Positions 25,439-34,795 of a DNA stretch of 34,902 nt are shown here, one piece after another (position 1 is the stretch's first letter; each line of letters begins with the position of its first letter). The translations under genes were made by a program, and so were the position numbers. The DNA is taken from assembly GCA_026400935.1 (NCBI GenBank), contig JAPLNX010000517.1, positions 1 to 34,902 of the forward strand, written 5' to 3'. The DNA comes from Planctomycetia bacterium. Lineage in GTDB: Bacteria; Planctomycetota; Planctomycetia; Planctomycetales; Planctomycetaceae. Below the pieces are notes generated by a model. That model worked only from the letters and a program-made list of their open reading frames with translations. It did no database searches and was not told the DNA's origin.

Positions 25439-27280
25439 TCAACGCAATCGAACTTGAAAACTAATTACGCCACCCGTGCGTCCCTTCAACGGGCTGTCCA
25501 ACTCAAAGCGAATGACTTGGCTTCCCTCGCCATTGTCGTCCACGTGAGTTGAGCCTTCTCGATCAGACGTCGCCGAATCGTCGATGTATTCAAGTCGTGG
25601 CGTTAGGTTGTCGATGACGCGGACGTATCGCAGTTCGCGATCGCCGAGGTTGTCGAAGCGGATCGTGAAGGTGATCACGTCCCCCGGCTTGGCCGAATCC
25701 TTGTCGGCCAGTTTGAAGATCCGCAGTTGTCCCGGCTTCTTATGTTTCTCGTCGATGCCGGTCAGTTCGGCCACTTTGAACATCGCGTAAACTTCTTGAC
25801 CGGCCGACTGGTTGGCCATGATCACCGGGTTCAACTCACGAGTCCATGTGCCCGCCGCCGTGAGGCCGCCGTTCAAGCGAGCGATCTCAGACTGCCGGTA
25901 CTCGCCGTCGCGCAGGAACTGCACATCCTCGAACAGATTGAGCAGCTTTGTATTCTGTGCGATGGTTTTGGTGGCGGAGACATCGCTGCGAGTCGCTTTG
26001 CCCAACAAGCCCCCCGCTCGCGATCGCATCCGCACTCCTTGCAGTCGGTCACGTTGCAAGTGAGTCTTGCCGCCAACCTGAGCACGGAAACCGGCACTTT
26101 GGATTTGGTCGAAGTTGTTCGTCACACGCTGGATGTTGAAGTCTTCTCGCACGCCGTTGACTGATCGGACTGCGGCAAATCGTGGCGCGTAGATCGCAAC
26201 TCGATTCGAGGCTTTAACGCGGCGATTTCCCTTGTCGTCGTGGTATTCAGCGATGGTATCTTCGGTCTCAACGCCGAGCATCATCTCACGGTCGTAATGC
26301 ACCGGATAACCTCGGTCGCCACCATCGAAGAGGTATTCGTCGGGAAAGAGTTCGACCAGCTTCGGGTTCGCGGTCGGTCCCTTTGGCGATGATTTCTTGG
26401 CTGGAGAATTCGCTTCCTGAGCGTCGGCATGTGACGCGAGTTGAACTCGCGGCTCGGCTTCGGAGAACGAGGTCGCGTCTTCGATGTTCTCTGCCGTCAC
26501 AACTTCAGCACGCTTACGAGCGGAGCTTGTTAGGATTGGCGCACCGGTGCCGAAGAACGGCCCCTGTGTTTCGTGTGGAGCAGGCAAGCGACCGCCGAGT
26601 CGAATGAGGGCGATCGGACGGCCAGCCTTGTCCGCCTCTGCAATTAGATTGAGACGCGCATTGACTGTGCGAACGGCGGTGTCGGACGTCAGTTCAAACG
26701 GTAATGCGAGCTGCGGTTGTTCGAGGTAAATGACCTTTGTCACCATTTGACCGGCAACCGCCGCTTCGAGTTCTTCGAAGTTGAATGCAATCGGTAATGG
26801 GAATGCGTCGGACTGTCCCGAAGGCGGATGCAAGCGGTCGATCAGTTCAATTGACGGGAAGAGTTCAATCCCCGGAAACTCCGGCATCTCGCTGAGCCGC
26901 AAGCGATATGATTGGCTCACGGCCAAGCGAACTTGAGCGTTCTCTTTCACCTCATCACGAGAACCAACGAACCAAGTCACTCGCCCTTTTGAGGGTAACT
27001 CAACTCGCACAGGCTGAAACTCAAAACCGTTGACTCGTCCTGCCGTGCGAACCCATTGGCCCCATGTGCCAGGCGAGACGCGATGATCCAAGAGTGGGTT
27101 TGGTCCCGAATCAGAAATGTCCTGCCCGGGAACGACGTTTGTGTAGGAAATCAGTCCACACACTAACGACACATTCATCAACATTCCGACCAATCGCAAA
27201 CGACGCAGTGCGTTCCACAGATCGGCTAGCAAGCCGAGCCGTCGCAAGCAAATCAGTTCGGGGAGAATGTGCGGGCTCAT
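25439..27280 (-). CDS. Large exported protein with C-terminal DUF11-like domain
   Basis: This 613-residue protein has an N-terminal hydrophobic segment (MLMNVSLVCGLISYTNVV, about residues 33-50) after a basic leader; the start may be 27280 or an internal ATG near there. Residues about 120-235 form a domain shared with the next gene upstream (YRLRLSEMPEFPGIELFPSI; MVTKVIYLEQPQLALPFEL; AEADKAGRPIALIRLGG). A linker and a repeat-poor region with YPVHYDREMMLGVETEDTIA follow. The last about 90 residues are DUF11-like: DSAKPGDVITFTIRFDNLGD and VRVIDNLTPRLEYIDDSA, a beta-sandwich found in cell-surface proteins. It is probably envelope-located, with no known activity. It follows its paralogue by 136 bp with a perfect hairpin between, and has its own terminator. 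Confidence 0.85.
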   Translation of the reverse strand: MSPHILPELICLRRLGLLADLWNALRRLRLVGMLMNVSLVCGLISYTNVVPGQDISDSGPNPLLDHRVSPGTWGQWVRTAGRVNGFEFQPVRVELPSKGRVTWFVGSRDEVKENAQVRLAVSQSYRLRLSEMPEFPGIELFPSIELIDRLHPPSGQSDAFPLPIAFNFEELEAAVAGQMVTKVIYLEQPQLALPFELTSDTAVRTVNARLNLIAEADKAGRPIALIRLGGRLPAPHETQGPFFGTGAPILTSSARKRAEVVTAENIEDATSFSEAEPRVQLASHADAQEANSPAKKSSPKGPTANPKLVELFPDEYLFDGGDRGYPVHYDREMMLGVETEDTIAEYHDDKGNRRVKASNRVAIYAPRFAAVRSVNGVREDFNIQRVTNNFDQIQSAGFRAQVGGKTHLQRDRLQGVRMRSRAGGLLGKATRSDVSATKTIAQNTKLLNLFEDVQFLRDGEYRQSEIARLNGGLTAAGTWTRELNPVIMANQSAGQEVYAMFKVAELTGIDEKHKKPGQLRIFKLADKDSAKPGDVITFTIRFDNLGDRELRYVRVIDNLTPRLEYIDDSATSDREGSTHVDDNGEGSQVIRFELDSPLKGRTGGVISFQVRLR

Positions 27281-27360
27281 AAGTATTAGCCGCGGGAAGG
27301 TGAGGAGGAGAAGGGTGTGATAAAGTCGGCGGGGGGTATGTTTTGCGATTCAGAAAACAT

Positions 27361-27395
27361 CGCCGTCTCGATACTTCAACAGCATCGAGACGGCG
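27361..27395 (-). terminator. hairpin between the two paralogous exported-protein genes
   Basis: cgccgtctcgat (27361-27372) and atcgagacggcg (27384-27395) are perfect 12-bp arms with an 11-base loop, 22 bp past the stop of the upstream gene. On the minus strand ATGTTTTCTG follows, a short T-run, so it may be a terminator or an attenuator that lowers expression of the downstream DUF11-like gene. Confidence 0.65.
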
Positions 27396-27416
27396 TTCAG
27401 AATCATTCGTTAGCGA

Positions 27417-28553
27417 TTAACGATTCACGTTCCAACTTGGCTGAGACAACTCGCCAGGACCGTAGATCGGGTGCTTCTCACTGTATTCAACATGCTTGAC
27501 TGGCTTCGGCAGGCGGATGCCTGGATCGTGCTTGACGTCCATCAGCATGTGATCGACTGGCTTGGGAAGCTCTTGCTTGGTCAGGTTGCGAACCGTGTGC
27601 GACTTGAGTCCAGCAGGAGAGCCGAAGGGTAAGTGCGGAGGTCCAGGCAATCCGATCGGAGTGGCCGTCATCGGCATTCCCCACATCGGTGTGCCGTTCA
27701 TTCCCGCAACCGGACCCATTGGGCCGCGACCAGGGCCGCCCATGATCATCGGGCCGGGGACACCGGCGTAGATGCCGTCCATCTCTTCGACAGGAATCGG
27801 TGGGACGATCTCACCCTTTTCGCCATCGTAGTTGTAGCTGACTTGTTGTAGACCATCTTCGCCTTCAGCCATCGGGCCAGCACTGTTGGCGTTCTGTTCG
27901 AGGTTCTTGTTACCGACTCGCAGCACCACCATGATCGTGCCACGGCGATCAGCTTCAGAGACCGGATCAACACCTGGATCAAGACGCGTTGACGAGAGAG
28001 TCTCAACACCAGCGATTGCCAGCTCTTGGAACTTCGGGTCCGGCAGGTAGATCACCTTCGTCACAAAGTTGTTGCTTTCGATTTGATCTAGGTCTTCATC
28101 CGTCAATTCAATCGGCACGCTGTTGTGGCTGAGGTACGCATCAGTCGTCGGGTGAGCCGGATAGACTTGCAAAGTTGGATACAGCGTCAGACCGTCGCGA
28201 CCGGTGATCGACGCGATCTTCAGGCGGTAAGTCGCCGCTTGATTGAACTCCCAGCGTGCCGGTGAAACCAATTGGTTCTCGGCGTAGCCTGGACCAATCT
28301 TCCAACCAATCTTCATCCCGATTGGGCCGACGAAGCGGACTTGCGTCGTCGTCGATTGGAAGCTGCGAGCCATCGGAGGGGCCATCATCGGCAGCACGCC
28401 GGGGCCGGGGCCATCAATCATTGGGCCGGGTCGGCTCATCCTCTCTGCGGGCGGAGCAACGTACTCCCCCTTGTCGATCAGACCTTGTCCGTCGAGTTGG
28501 CAGCCGAAGCATACGACTACCAAGGTTCCAAGTGCCAGAAAGTAATATCTCAT
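27417..28553 (-). CDS. Exported lipoprotein-like protein, paralogous to the DUF11-like protein
   Basis: This 378-residue protein has a signal sequence [20 protein letters not shown]; the Cys at about residue 18 is a possible lipidation site, though the lipobox (VCFGC) is unusual. A Pro/Gly/Met-rich segment (about residues 40-62) follows, then a domain (about 75-215) shared with the downstream gene: [38 protein letters not shown] and [18 protein letters not shown]. The C-terminal part is Pro/Gly/Met-rich ([20 protein letters not shown]), suggesting a flexible or sticky envelope protein. AAGGGA precedes the ATG. It diverges from the LolA-like gene. I recall such pairs as planctomycete-specific; activity is unknown. 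Confidence 0.85.
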   Translation of the reverse strand: MRYYFLALGTLVVVCFGCQLDGQGLIDKGEYVAPPAERMSRPGPMIDGPGPGVLPMMAPPMARSFQSTTTQVRFVGPIGMKIGWKIGPGYAENQLVSPARWEFNQAATYRLKIASITGRDGLTLYPTLQVYPAHPTTDAYLSHNSVPIELTDEDLDQIESNNFVTKVIYLPDPKFQELAIAGVETLSSTRLDPGVDPVSEADRRGTIMVVLRVGNKNLEQNANSAGPMAEGEDGLQQVSYNYDGEKGEIVPPIPVEEMDGIYAGVPGPMIMGGPGRGPMGPVAGMNGTPMWGMPMTATPIGLPGPPHLPFGSPAGLKSHTVRNLTKQELPKPVDHMLMDVKHDPGIRLPKPVKHVEYSEKHPIYGPGELSQPSWNVNR

Positions 28554-28695
28554 TGCGAGTCCCTTCGACCGAGACGGTCACGCTGCCCCGACTGGGGTCG
28601 CCCTGCTGACAAGCTGGAACTAGAATTCCGCCGCTTTCCGCGATCCGGCTGCTGCGGACTTCTTGGCCGCCGCCGTATCACGAACTCCGACTGAC

Positions 28696-28714
28696 CCGAC
28701 TCACCGTGAGTCGG
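28696..28714. promoter_or_regulatory. 19-bp perfect palindrome in the divergent promoter region
   Basis: ccgactcaccgtgagtcgg is a perfect dyad (two 9-bp arms around one base) lying between divergent genes starting at 28553 (minus) and 28806 (plus), about 90-140 bp from each. It could be an operator for a dimeric regulator. A weak hairpin is the alternative. Confidence 0.4.
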
Positions 28715-28805
28715 CCTAACGAGCAAACCCTCGTTCGGTATCCGGGAGTTAATTTCGGTTCTCGACGCACTGAATCTTTGGCAAATCCGCTACGTTCGGA
28801 ACAAC

Positions 28806-29774
28806 ATGAAAAGTCTTCCTAGCTTGACTTTGGCCGCAATCGCCTTGTTATCAATTGGTTACGGTCTAAATTGCGCTGTCCTGCGAGGTGCCCAAGAAGG
28901 CTCGCCAAAAAGTCCATCCGTCGAAAAACGGACCGCTGAGCCTGGAAAAAAGCCTGGTGGCGGTGTCAAACAAGGGCCGTCGCCTGACGAGCCAGGCTCG
29001 GAATCGCCCGAAGCAAAAGCCGCTTTGGATCAGGTTCGGCAGCGTCTGAAGTCGTACCGGTCTATCAAGGCACGCATGCAAGAATCTGTCGTGTTGGGGA
29101 GCCGCCGGTTCACCGTTAAAGGAACTTATCTGCAAGGAACGGATTCGGACCTGAAGCTGCGACTCGATTTTCGTGTCAAGCTTGGCGATACCGAAGGCTC
29201 GGTGCTTGAGGTCTGCGATGGGCAAGTCCTGTGGACTCAGCATCGTATCGGAGTTGAAACGCGGATCACTCGCCGTGATGTCAACCAAATTCAACAAGCC
29301 GCCGCTGGTGCTGGTCTGACCGATAATCGTCTGATTGTGGAACTCGGCTTCGGCGGCCTTCCGGGCTTGTTCGCATCGATAGAAAAGTCGATGCAGTTTG
29401 ACAAGTACAAGGAAGAGACAACCGACGGAAAGAAAGTTGTCGTGCTCGAAGGTGGCTGGCGGCCAGCGATGCTAAAAACATGGAAGCGAGACAACCCGCA
29501 AGCTCCGCTTCCCGATTATGTACCGGCACGCATTCGGCTGTATCTCGAAGCCGAGACGCTGTTCCCTCGCCGCATCCTGTACCTCAATCGCAACGCCGAG
29601 CAAGCACTTCGCCCAATGGTTAGTCTTGATTTCACCGAGGTTCAAACCGACGAACCTGTTCCCGCTGACGCCTTCAAATTTGTTCCACCCGAAGGAGTCT
29701 TTCCAGTGGATCTGACTCAAGAGTTCTTGGATCAAATCAAACAACGCCAGATGGGTAGCCCGCTCCGCAAGTAA
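28806..29774 (+). CDS. Exported LolA-like (outer-membrane lipoprotein-sorting-like) protein
   Basis: This 322-residue protein has a hydrophobic N-terminal segment (LTLAAIALLSIGYGLNCAVL), then a Pro/Lys/Gly-rich linker to about residue 70. A LolA/LolB/LppX-like open beta-barrel domain follows: LDQVRQRLKSYRSIKARMQE (helix), FTVKGTYLQGTDSDLKLRLD, VLEVCDGQVLWTQHRIG and a late ARIRLYLEAETLFPRRILYL. In this superfamily the fold binds lipid or hydrophobic ligands in the periplasm; the planctomycete members are not characterised. It is followed after 14 bp by the vWA gene, so the two are almost certainly one operon. It is probably periplasmic. Confidence 0.75.
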   Translation: MKSLPSLTLAAIALLSIGYGLNCAVLRGAQEGSPKSPSVEKRTAEPGKKPGGGVKQGPSPDEPGSESPEAKAALDQVRQRLKSYRSIKARMQESVVLGSRRFTVKGTYLQGTDSDLKLRLDFRVKLGDTEGSVLEVCDGQVLWTQHRIGVETRITRRDVNQIQQAAAGAGLTDNRLIVELGFGGLPGLFASIEKSMQFDKYKEETTDGKKVVVLEGGWRPAMLKTWKRDNPQAPLPDYVPARIRLYLEAETLFPRRILYLNRNAEQALRPMVSLDFTEVQTDEPVPADAFKFVPPEGVFPVDLTQEFLDQIKQRQMGSPLRK

Positions 29775-29788
29775 CCCGAAGCGTCATC

Positions 29789-30820
29789 ATGCAGCCTGCA
29801 TCTGAATTGAAGCTTGATCAAGAAGTTGACGATGGTCAGTTTCGACTCGACGTCATCGTCCCAAGCTGGATGCTCTCGATCGCGGCTCACGTCGTGCTGT
29901 TCTGCGTGATGGCTGTGATTTTGCGTGGTTGCAGTTCGTCGGGATCAGTCGGCCCGAAAGCGGGTGAAGGGGCTTTTCGAGAAGTCGGATTGCACATCAA
30001 ACGTGAGGCCGCACCGAACAACTCGAACCAAGATTCCGCGGAGCCGTCTCCCAATGAAGCGATGACTCGTGATGAGGGGCGGCCACAACCGGAAACTTCG
30101 CTTGTCGGCGACGACAACGCAGTGAGCGAACTCCTGAGCCGACCGTCTCAATCAGGATTGCCGTTATTGGGACCTGGCCCAGCAGCCTCTTTGAGAACGC
30201 CATCGAGTGCCACTGATCTCATCAAGCCCTCAGGGAAACGGGGCGGTGGTGATGAATCGTCGGGGCTGGGCGAGACGACGTTTTTTGACATCGCTGCCCA
30301 AGGAAATCGGTTCGTCTATGTCGTCGATCGTTCCGGCAGCATGTACGACCACAACGCAATTCGAGTCGCGAAGGAAGAACTGGTCGCCAGCCTGGCCGCG
30401 CTCGAGCAGACTCAGCAGTTCCAAGTCATCTTCTACAACACGGAACTCGTTGAAATGCGTGGTCGTGATGACAAAGCTCAGATGCAATGGGCTACGGAGA
30501 TTAATCGGACGCTTGCTCGCCAATTCATTTCTGGCATCCAACCTGATGGGGGAACCGATCACATTCCGCCGCTTCGTAAAGCGTTGAGATACCAACCCGA
30601 GCATCTCTTCTTCCTCACTGACGCCGATCAGCCCCAATTGTCCGCTCGCGAATTGAACGAAATCCGCATCGCGAACGGCGGACGCTCGAAAATTCACTGC
30701 GTCGAATTCGGCAAAGGCTCTGAAATCAACGCGGACAATTTCCTCAAACGACTCGCCCGGGAAAACGGTGGCACGTACCGCTACCGTGACGTCACACGCT
30801 TTGATCGCCGCTCAAAGTAG
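29789..30820 (+). CDS. Membrane-anchored von Willebrand factor A domain protein
   Basis: This 343-residue protein has one transmembrane helix (SIAAHVVLFCVMAVIL, about residues 30-46). A polar, Pro/Ser-rich linker leads to a vWA domain from about residue 165. The metal-ion-dependent adhesion site is complete: FVYVVDRSGSMYDHNAIRVA (D180, S182, S184), a Thr in PDGGTDHIPPLRKAL and an Asp in HLFFLTDADQP. Such domains bind Mg2+ and mediate protein contacts. With the long linker it should stand in the periplasm. The 14-bp gap to the LolA-like gene suggests joint function with it, and the divergent exported proteins may belong to the same envelope system (inference). Confidence 0.88.
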   Translation: MQPASELKLDQEVDDGQFRLDVIVPSWMLSIAAHVVLFCVMAVILRGCSSSGSVGPKAGEGAFREVGLHIKREAAPNNSNQDSAEPSPNEAMTRDEGRPQPETSLVGDDNAVSELLSRPSQSGLPLLGPGPAASLRTPSSATDLIKPSGKRGGGDESSGLGETTFFDIAAQGNRFVYVVDRSGSMYDHNAIRVAKEELVASLAALEQTQQFQVIFYNTELVEMRGRDDKAQMQWATEINRTLARQFISGIQPDGGTDHIPPLRKALRYQPEHLFFLTDADQPQLSARELNEIRIANGGRSKIHCVEFGKGSEINADNFLKRLARENGGTYRYRDVTRFDRRSK

Positions 30821-30869
30821 ACGGGGCACTCCGTGGCTCGAAGTACTCTCCATCTTCACTCGGTGTGTT

Positions 30870-30949
30870 TGCAACGCAAAGTTGTAAAAGGATGCTAAGC
30901 CATTGCGGTGATGGCTACGTAGAAAGTCGCGTGCTCGCCCACTAGCATC
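30870..30949 (+). promoter_or_regulatory. possible structured leader upstream of purH
   Basis: The stem ttgcaa/ttgtaa (about 30870-30887) is followed by the outer stem gatgcta/tagcatc (30891-30897 and 30943-30949), which encloses agccat/atggct (30898-30903 and 30911-30916). A three-way-like fold is possible about 90 bases before the purH ATG. It does not show the ZTP (pfl) riboswitch core. This is weak evidence from stems alone. Confidence 0.3.
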
Positions 30950-31040
30950 GGTTGCACAAGATTGAGCGGGGTTGACCTGCTCCATGTTCGCAACAAACAC
31001 AGAATTCACAGGCAGGCGCCTGTGTGACGAGGATGAATTC

Positions 31041-32654
<1,614 letters not shown>

Positions 32655-32703
32655 TGCGGACTCGCAAGCAGTCCCACCAGGGACATCTCGTAAATTACCC
32701 ACC

Positions 32704-32787
32704 GTTTAACCGCCACGCCATCGGCGTGCGCGCGACCTGATGTCGTTGTTTCATGTCGCACCCACGCCGATGGCGTCGGGGTTCAAC
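32704..32787. repeat. 84-bp palindromic element downstream of purH
   Basis: The 33-bp arms at 32704-32736 and 32755-32787 are inverted copies with 28 of 33 matches and an 18-bp loop. The cores, acgccatcggcgtg and its inverse cacgccgatggcgt, are themselves nearly self-complementary. It lies 50 bp after purH and before the convergent nuclease-like gene. A further stretch at about 32820-32852 (cccccggcaggggcgaaaga) also looks repeat-like. Confidence 0.75.
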
Positions 32788-32879
32788 TTTGAGTGGTGAG
32801 ATCACCCAACGCAGACCAAGCCCCCGGCAGGGGCGAAAGAGGCCGGTGATCGTCGCTCCGCCGTTCGCGAACATCCGCA

Positions 32880-33740
32880 CTACATCGGCTTGACGTTCTC
32901 AAGGACGGACACGCCGAGCCGATTTGCCAATTCGCGAAATTCAGCGGGAAGACGAGTCTCCAACACAAGGATGATCTTGATCTCAGCCGGAATGCCGTAG
33001 TTGGCGGAGCGAGCCATCGCTTCGAGTAATGCACGGTACTTGACGGTCTGGAACAGGCCGCGTTCGTAATCCGAAGGAAACGAATCCGATATCCGTGACT
33101 TGACCTCGACCCCAATCAGCGCATACGCGGACTTGAAAACCACGTCGATCTCATCAAGCGACGGCAAGGGGTATTCAAGGAACGTCTGCCAATCATTGCC
33201 CGCGCCGACAAGTTCGGGATTAGCTCGGACGAACAACTTCAGACGCTTGTGACACTCGGACTCTCCACCTTTCCCAAAGAAACCCTTTGCGGTGGCGGGC
33301 TGGTTGTTGGCTGATATCTCTGGAAGACCCAAGCGTTTCAGCACATCGTTCCAGCGGCTGCCGAACGTGACGATTCTCTTGTGTTCAATTCGAGTGCGAT
33401 TGACCTTTTCGACGTAGGTCATAGAGGGATATTCAGGCCAAAATTCTTTGATCCCCTCGTCTGGAAGATTTTTCAAGGAGCCGTTCTTGTTCACGACCAA
33501 GCTTTGAATGTGGGGTATGCCCTCGCCCCATTCTCCGTCGAGGTTCTTCAGAAGATGTCCCATCGTCCCCAACACGCTGCCCATGCCGTGTCCATGTCCC
33601 TCCCCATGCTTGTTGAGTCGACCAATCTGCTCGGCGAGCTGGCTGTAGTAAATCGGATTGATTAGGCCGTCACGATGATTGAATACATGCTCGACCAGCT
33701 TTGAGAGGCTGGCCTGCGCTTGATCGTTGTTTGCAGTCAT
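32880..33740 (-). CDS. Unknown protein with PD-(D/E)XK-like nuclease signature and His/Gly segment
   Basis: This 286-residue soluble protein has no signal peptide. The N-terminal part contains KHGEGHGHGMG (about residues 44-54), which could bind metal, followed by WGEGIPHIQSLVVNKNGSLK. The C-terminal half has a helix with acidic residues (GGESECHKRLKLFV, about 158-171), then a beta strand with Asp (SLDEIDVVF, D199), then GVEVKSR (E212, K214). This order of E, D and EXK is the core of PD-(D/E)XK restriction-like nucleases. The family name is unknown to me. It sits at the edge of an accessory-looking region with a HEPN gene, so a role in defence or DNA repair is possible but unproven. Confidence 0.65.
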   Translation of the reverse strand: MTANNDQAQASLSKLVEHVFNHRDGLINPIYYSQLAEQIGRLNKHGEGHGHGMGSVLGTMGHLLKNLDGEWGEGIPHIQSLVVNKNGSLKNLPDEGIKEFWPEYPSMTYVEKVNRTRIEHKRIVTFGSRWNDVLKRLGLPEISANNQPATAKGFFGKGGESECHKRLKLFVRANPELVGAGNDWQTFLEYPLPSLDEIDVVFKSAYALIGVEVKSRISDSFPSDYERGLFQTVKYRALLEAMARSANYGIPAEIKIILVLETRLPAEFRELANRLGVSVLENVKPM

Positions 33741-33787
33741 TTCAACAGGCCCTACTTCTCAACAACTCGATAAGTTTCTCATCTGGC

Positions 33788-33970
33788 TCATGCTTCCGCC
33801 GCATACGGCGTCGTGAGACGGAACTGCGGGTGCGTTTCGAGGTACGCGGCGATGCGGTCGGTGCGGGACAGCGCGACGGGATGAAATCCACCGCTTGTTG
33901 GAGGCGGTCGTTGGGTTCGGCGCAACTGAAGCGGAGGAAGCCGCCGCCGACTTCGCCGAAGCATTCTGGT
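33788..33970 (-). pseudogene. C-terminal relic of a PLP-dependent aminotransferase
   Basis: On the minus strand one frame reads ECFGEVGGGFLRFSCAEPND and then RLQQAVDFIP, the end of a class I/II aminotransferase. The following part, SRTDRIAAYLETHPQF and RLTTPYAAEA before a stop at 33788, lies in another frame. A single-base loss near 33874-33880 would explain the shift. The catalytic Lys and the rest of the enzyme are absent. It lies between the nuclease-like gene and the HEPN module, showing decay in this region. Confidence 0.7.
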
Positions 33971-33998
33971 CTTACTCGAACACGAGGACAGAAAGCGT

Positions 33999-34460
33999 TC
34001 ATCGAATTGACTTAGCAACTGATTTGGTTGATGAGATATTTGACCGAGTCTTTCTTAATGGCTTCAGTGCTCCATCTTTGATGGGAGGGTAGATCAGCGC
34101 CTCTTCAATGTTCATTTTCCCCAATTGTGATCCGCCAAATTGCGTCAGAGACGGTGCCGGAAACCTTTGATAAAGTTTTTGCACATCAGCGACCAAAGCA
34201 TGCGACGAACTGAGAAGTCTCACATCGAATGGACCGACCTCAAAATCCGGCATTCCACGAATGACCGCCTGAATGTCCTGATACGCCGCCGCATAGCCTT
34301 TTTCATCGACGACATCTGAGGCGACGTAAAGGTGCCACTGTCCATCGTCGCTCATCTTGATCCAGGCCGCCGCCTTGATGTCGAAGCCATTCATCGCAAG
34401 CTTTTCGATGAGAACTTGGCCATCGTCTCGCTGTTCGCTTACCAACGTCGCTCGATCCAT
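33999..34460 (-). CDS. HEPN-linked protein of unknown function
   Basis: This 153-residue protein begins MDRATLVSEQRDDGQVLIEK and contains GFDIKAAAWIKMSDDGQWHL and VDEKGYAAAYQDIQAVIRGM, a pattern I recall from uncharacterised proteins encoded next to HEPN genes. There is no signal or membrane segment. The C-terminus is basic (LKPLRKTRSNISSTKSVAKS). It overlaps the HEPN gene by 22 bp and has its own GGAG 7 bases before the ATG, so the two are translated together. It could be the antidote, adaptor or targeting partner of the HEPN protein; nothing in the sequence proves this. Confidence 0.7.
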   Translation of the reverse strand: MDRATLVSEQRDDGQVLIEKLAMNGFDIKAAAWIKMSDDGQWHLYVASDVVDEKGYAAAYQDIQAVIRGMPDFEVGPFDVRLLSSSHALVADVQKLYQRFPAPSLTQFGGSQLGKMNIEEALIYPPIKDGALKPLRKTRSNISSTKSVAKSIR

Positions 34461-34762
34461 TGCATTACTCCATGTTTTGTATCGCTAATCGCGTCGTAAA
34501 GTGCCAGTGCCTCGACTTGTCTGTTTCGAGCGTACCGCGAAGACTCATTCCAGACTTCAAACACCGCCCAGTTCGCAGACAACAAGGGGTCGTTCTTCGT
34601 GTCAACTTCCCATTCCTTCAAGAGTTCAGACGCCTTAAGAAGGTCCATGAAGTCGTGAGAGTAACATCGCTCCACGAACTTTCGATCCCGAGGGAAGTCA
34701 TCTTGGTTGGTAAGTTTCGCGATGCACGATTTCAAACCACATTCAACTGCGTATCCCGCCAA
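34439..34762 (-). CDS. HEPN-domain protein, N-terminus atypical
   Basis: This protein of at least 107 residues opens AGYAVECGLKSCIAKLTNQD, the family's typical first helix, and continues ERCYSHDFMDLLKASELL with the Arg/His pair that marks HEPN RNase-like domains. The only usable start is a TTG at 34762; further upstream the frame reads WQVISWSWHY and hits TAA at about 34793-34795. HEPN relatives normally carry about 20-30 more residues before AGYAVEC, so the 5' end may be truncated or frameshifted. It overlaps the partner gene by 22 bp. HEPN proteins serve as toxins, RNases or binding modules; which applies is unknown. Confidence 0.7.
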   Translation of the reverse strand: MAGYAVECGLKSCIAKLTNQDDFPRDRKFVERCYSHDFMDLLKASELLKEWEVDTKNDPLLSANWAVFEVWNESSRYARNRQVEALALYDAISDTKHGVMQWIERRW

Positions 34763-34795
34763 GTAGTGCCACGACCAAGAAATAACCTGCCATTA

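Noticed and set aside
30870-30949. ZTP (pfl) riboswitch before purH
   Set aside because: The conserved CCGCCTGGGC-type core of that riboswitch is not found.
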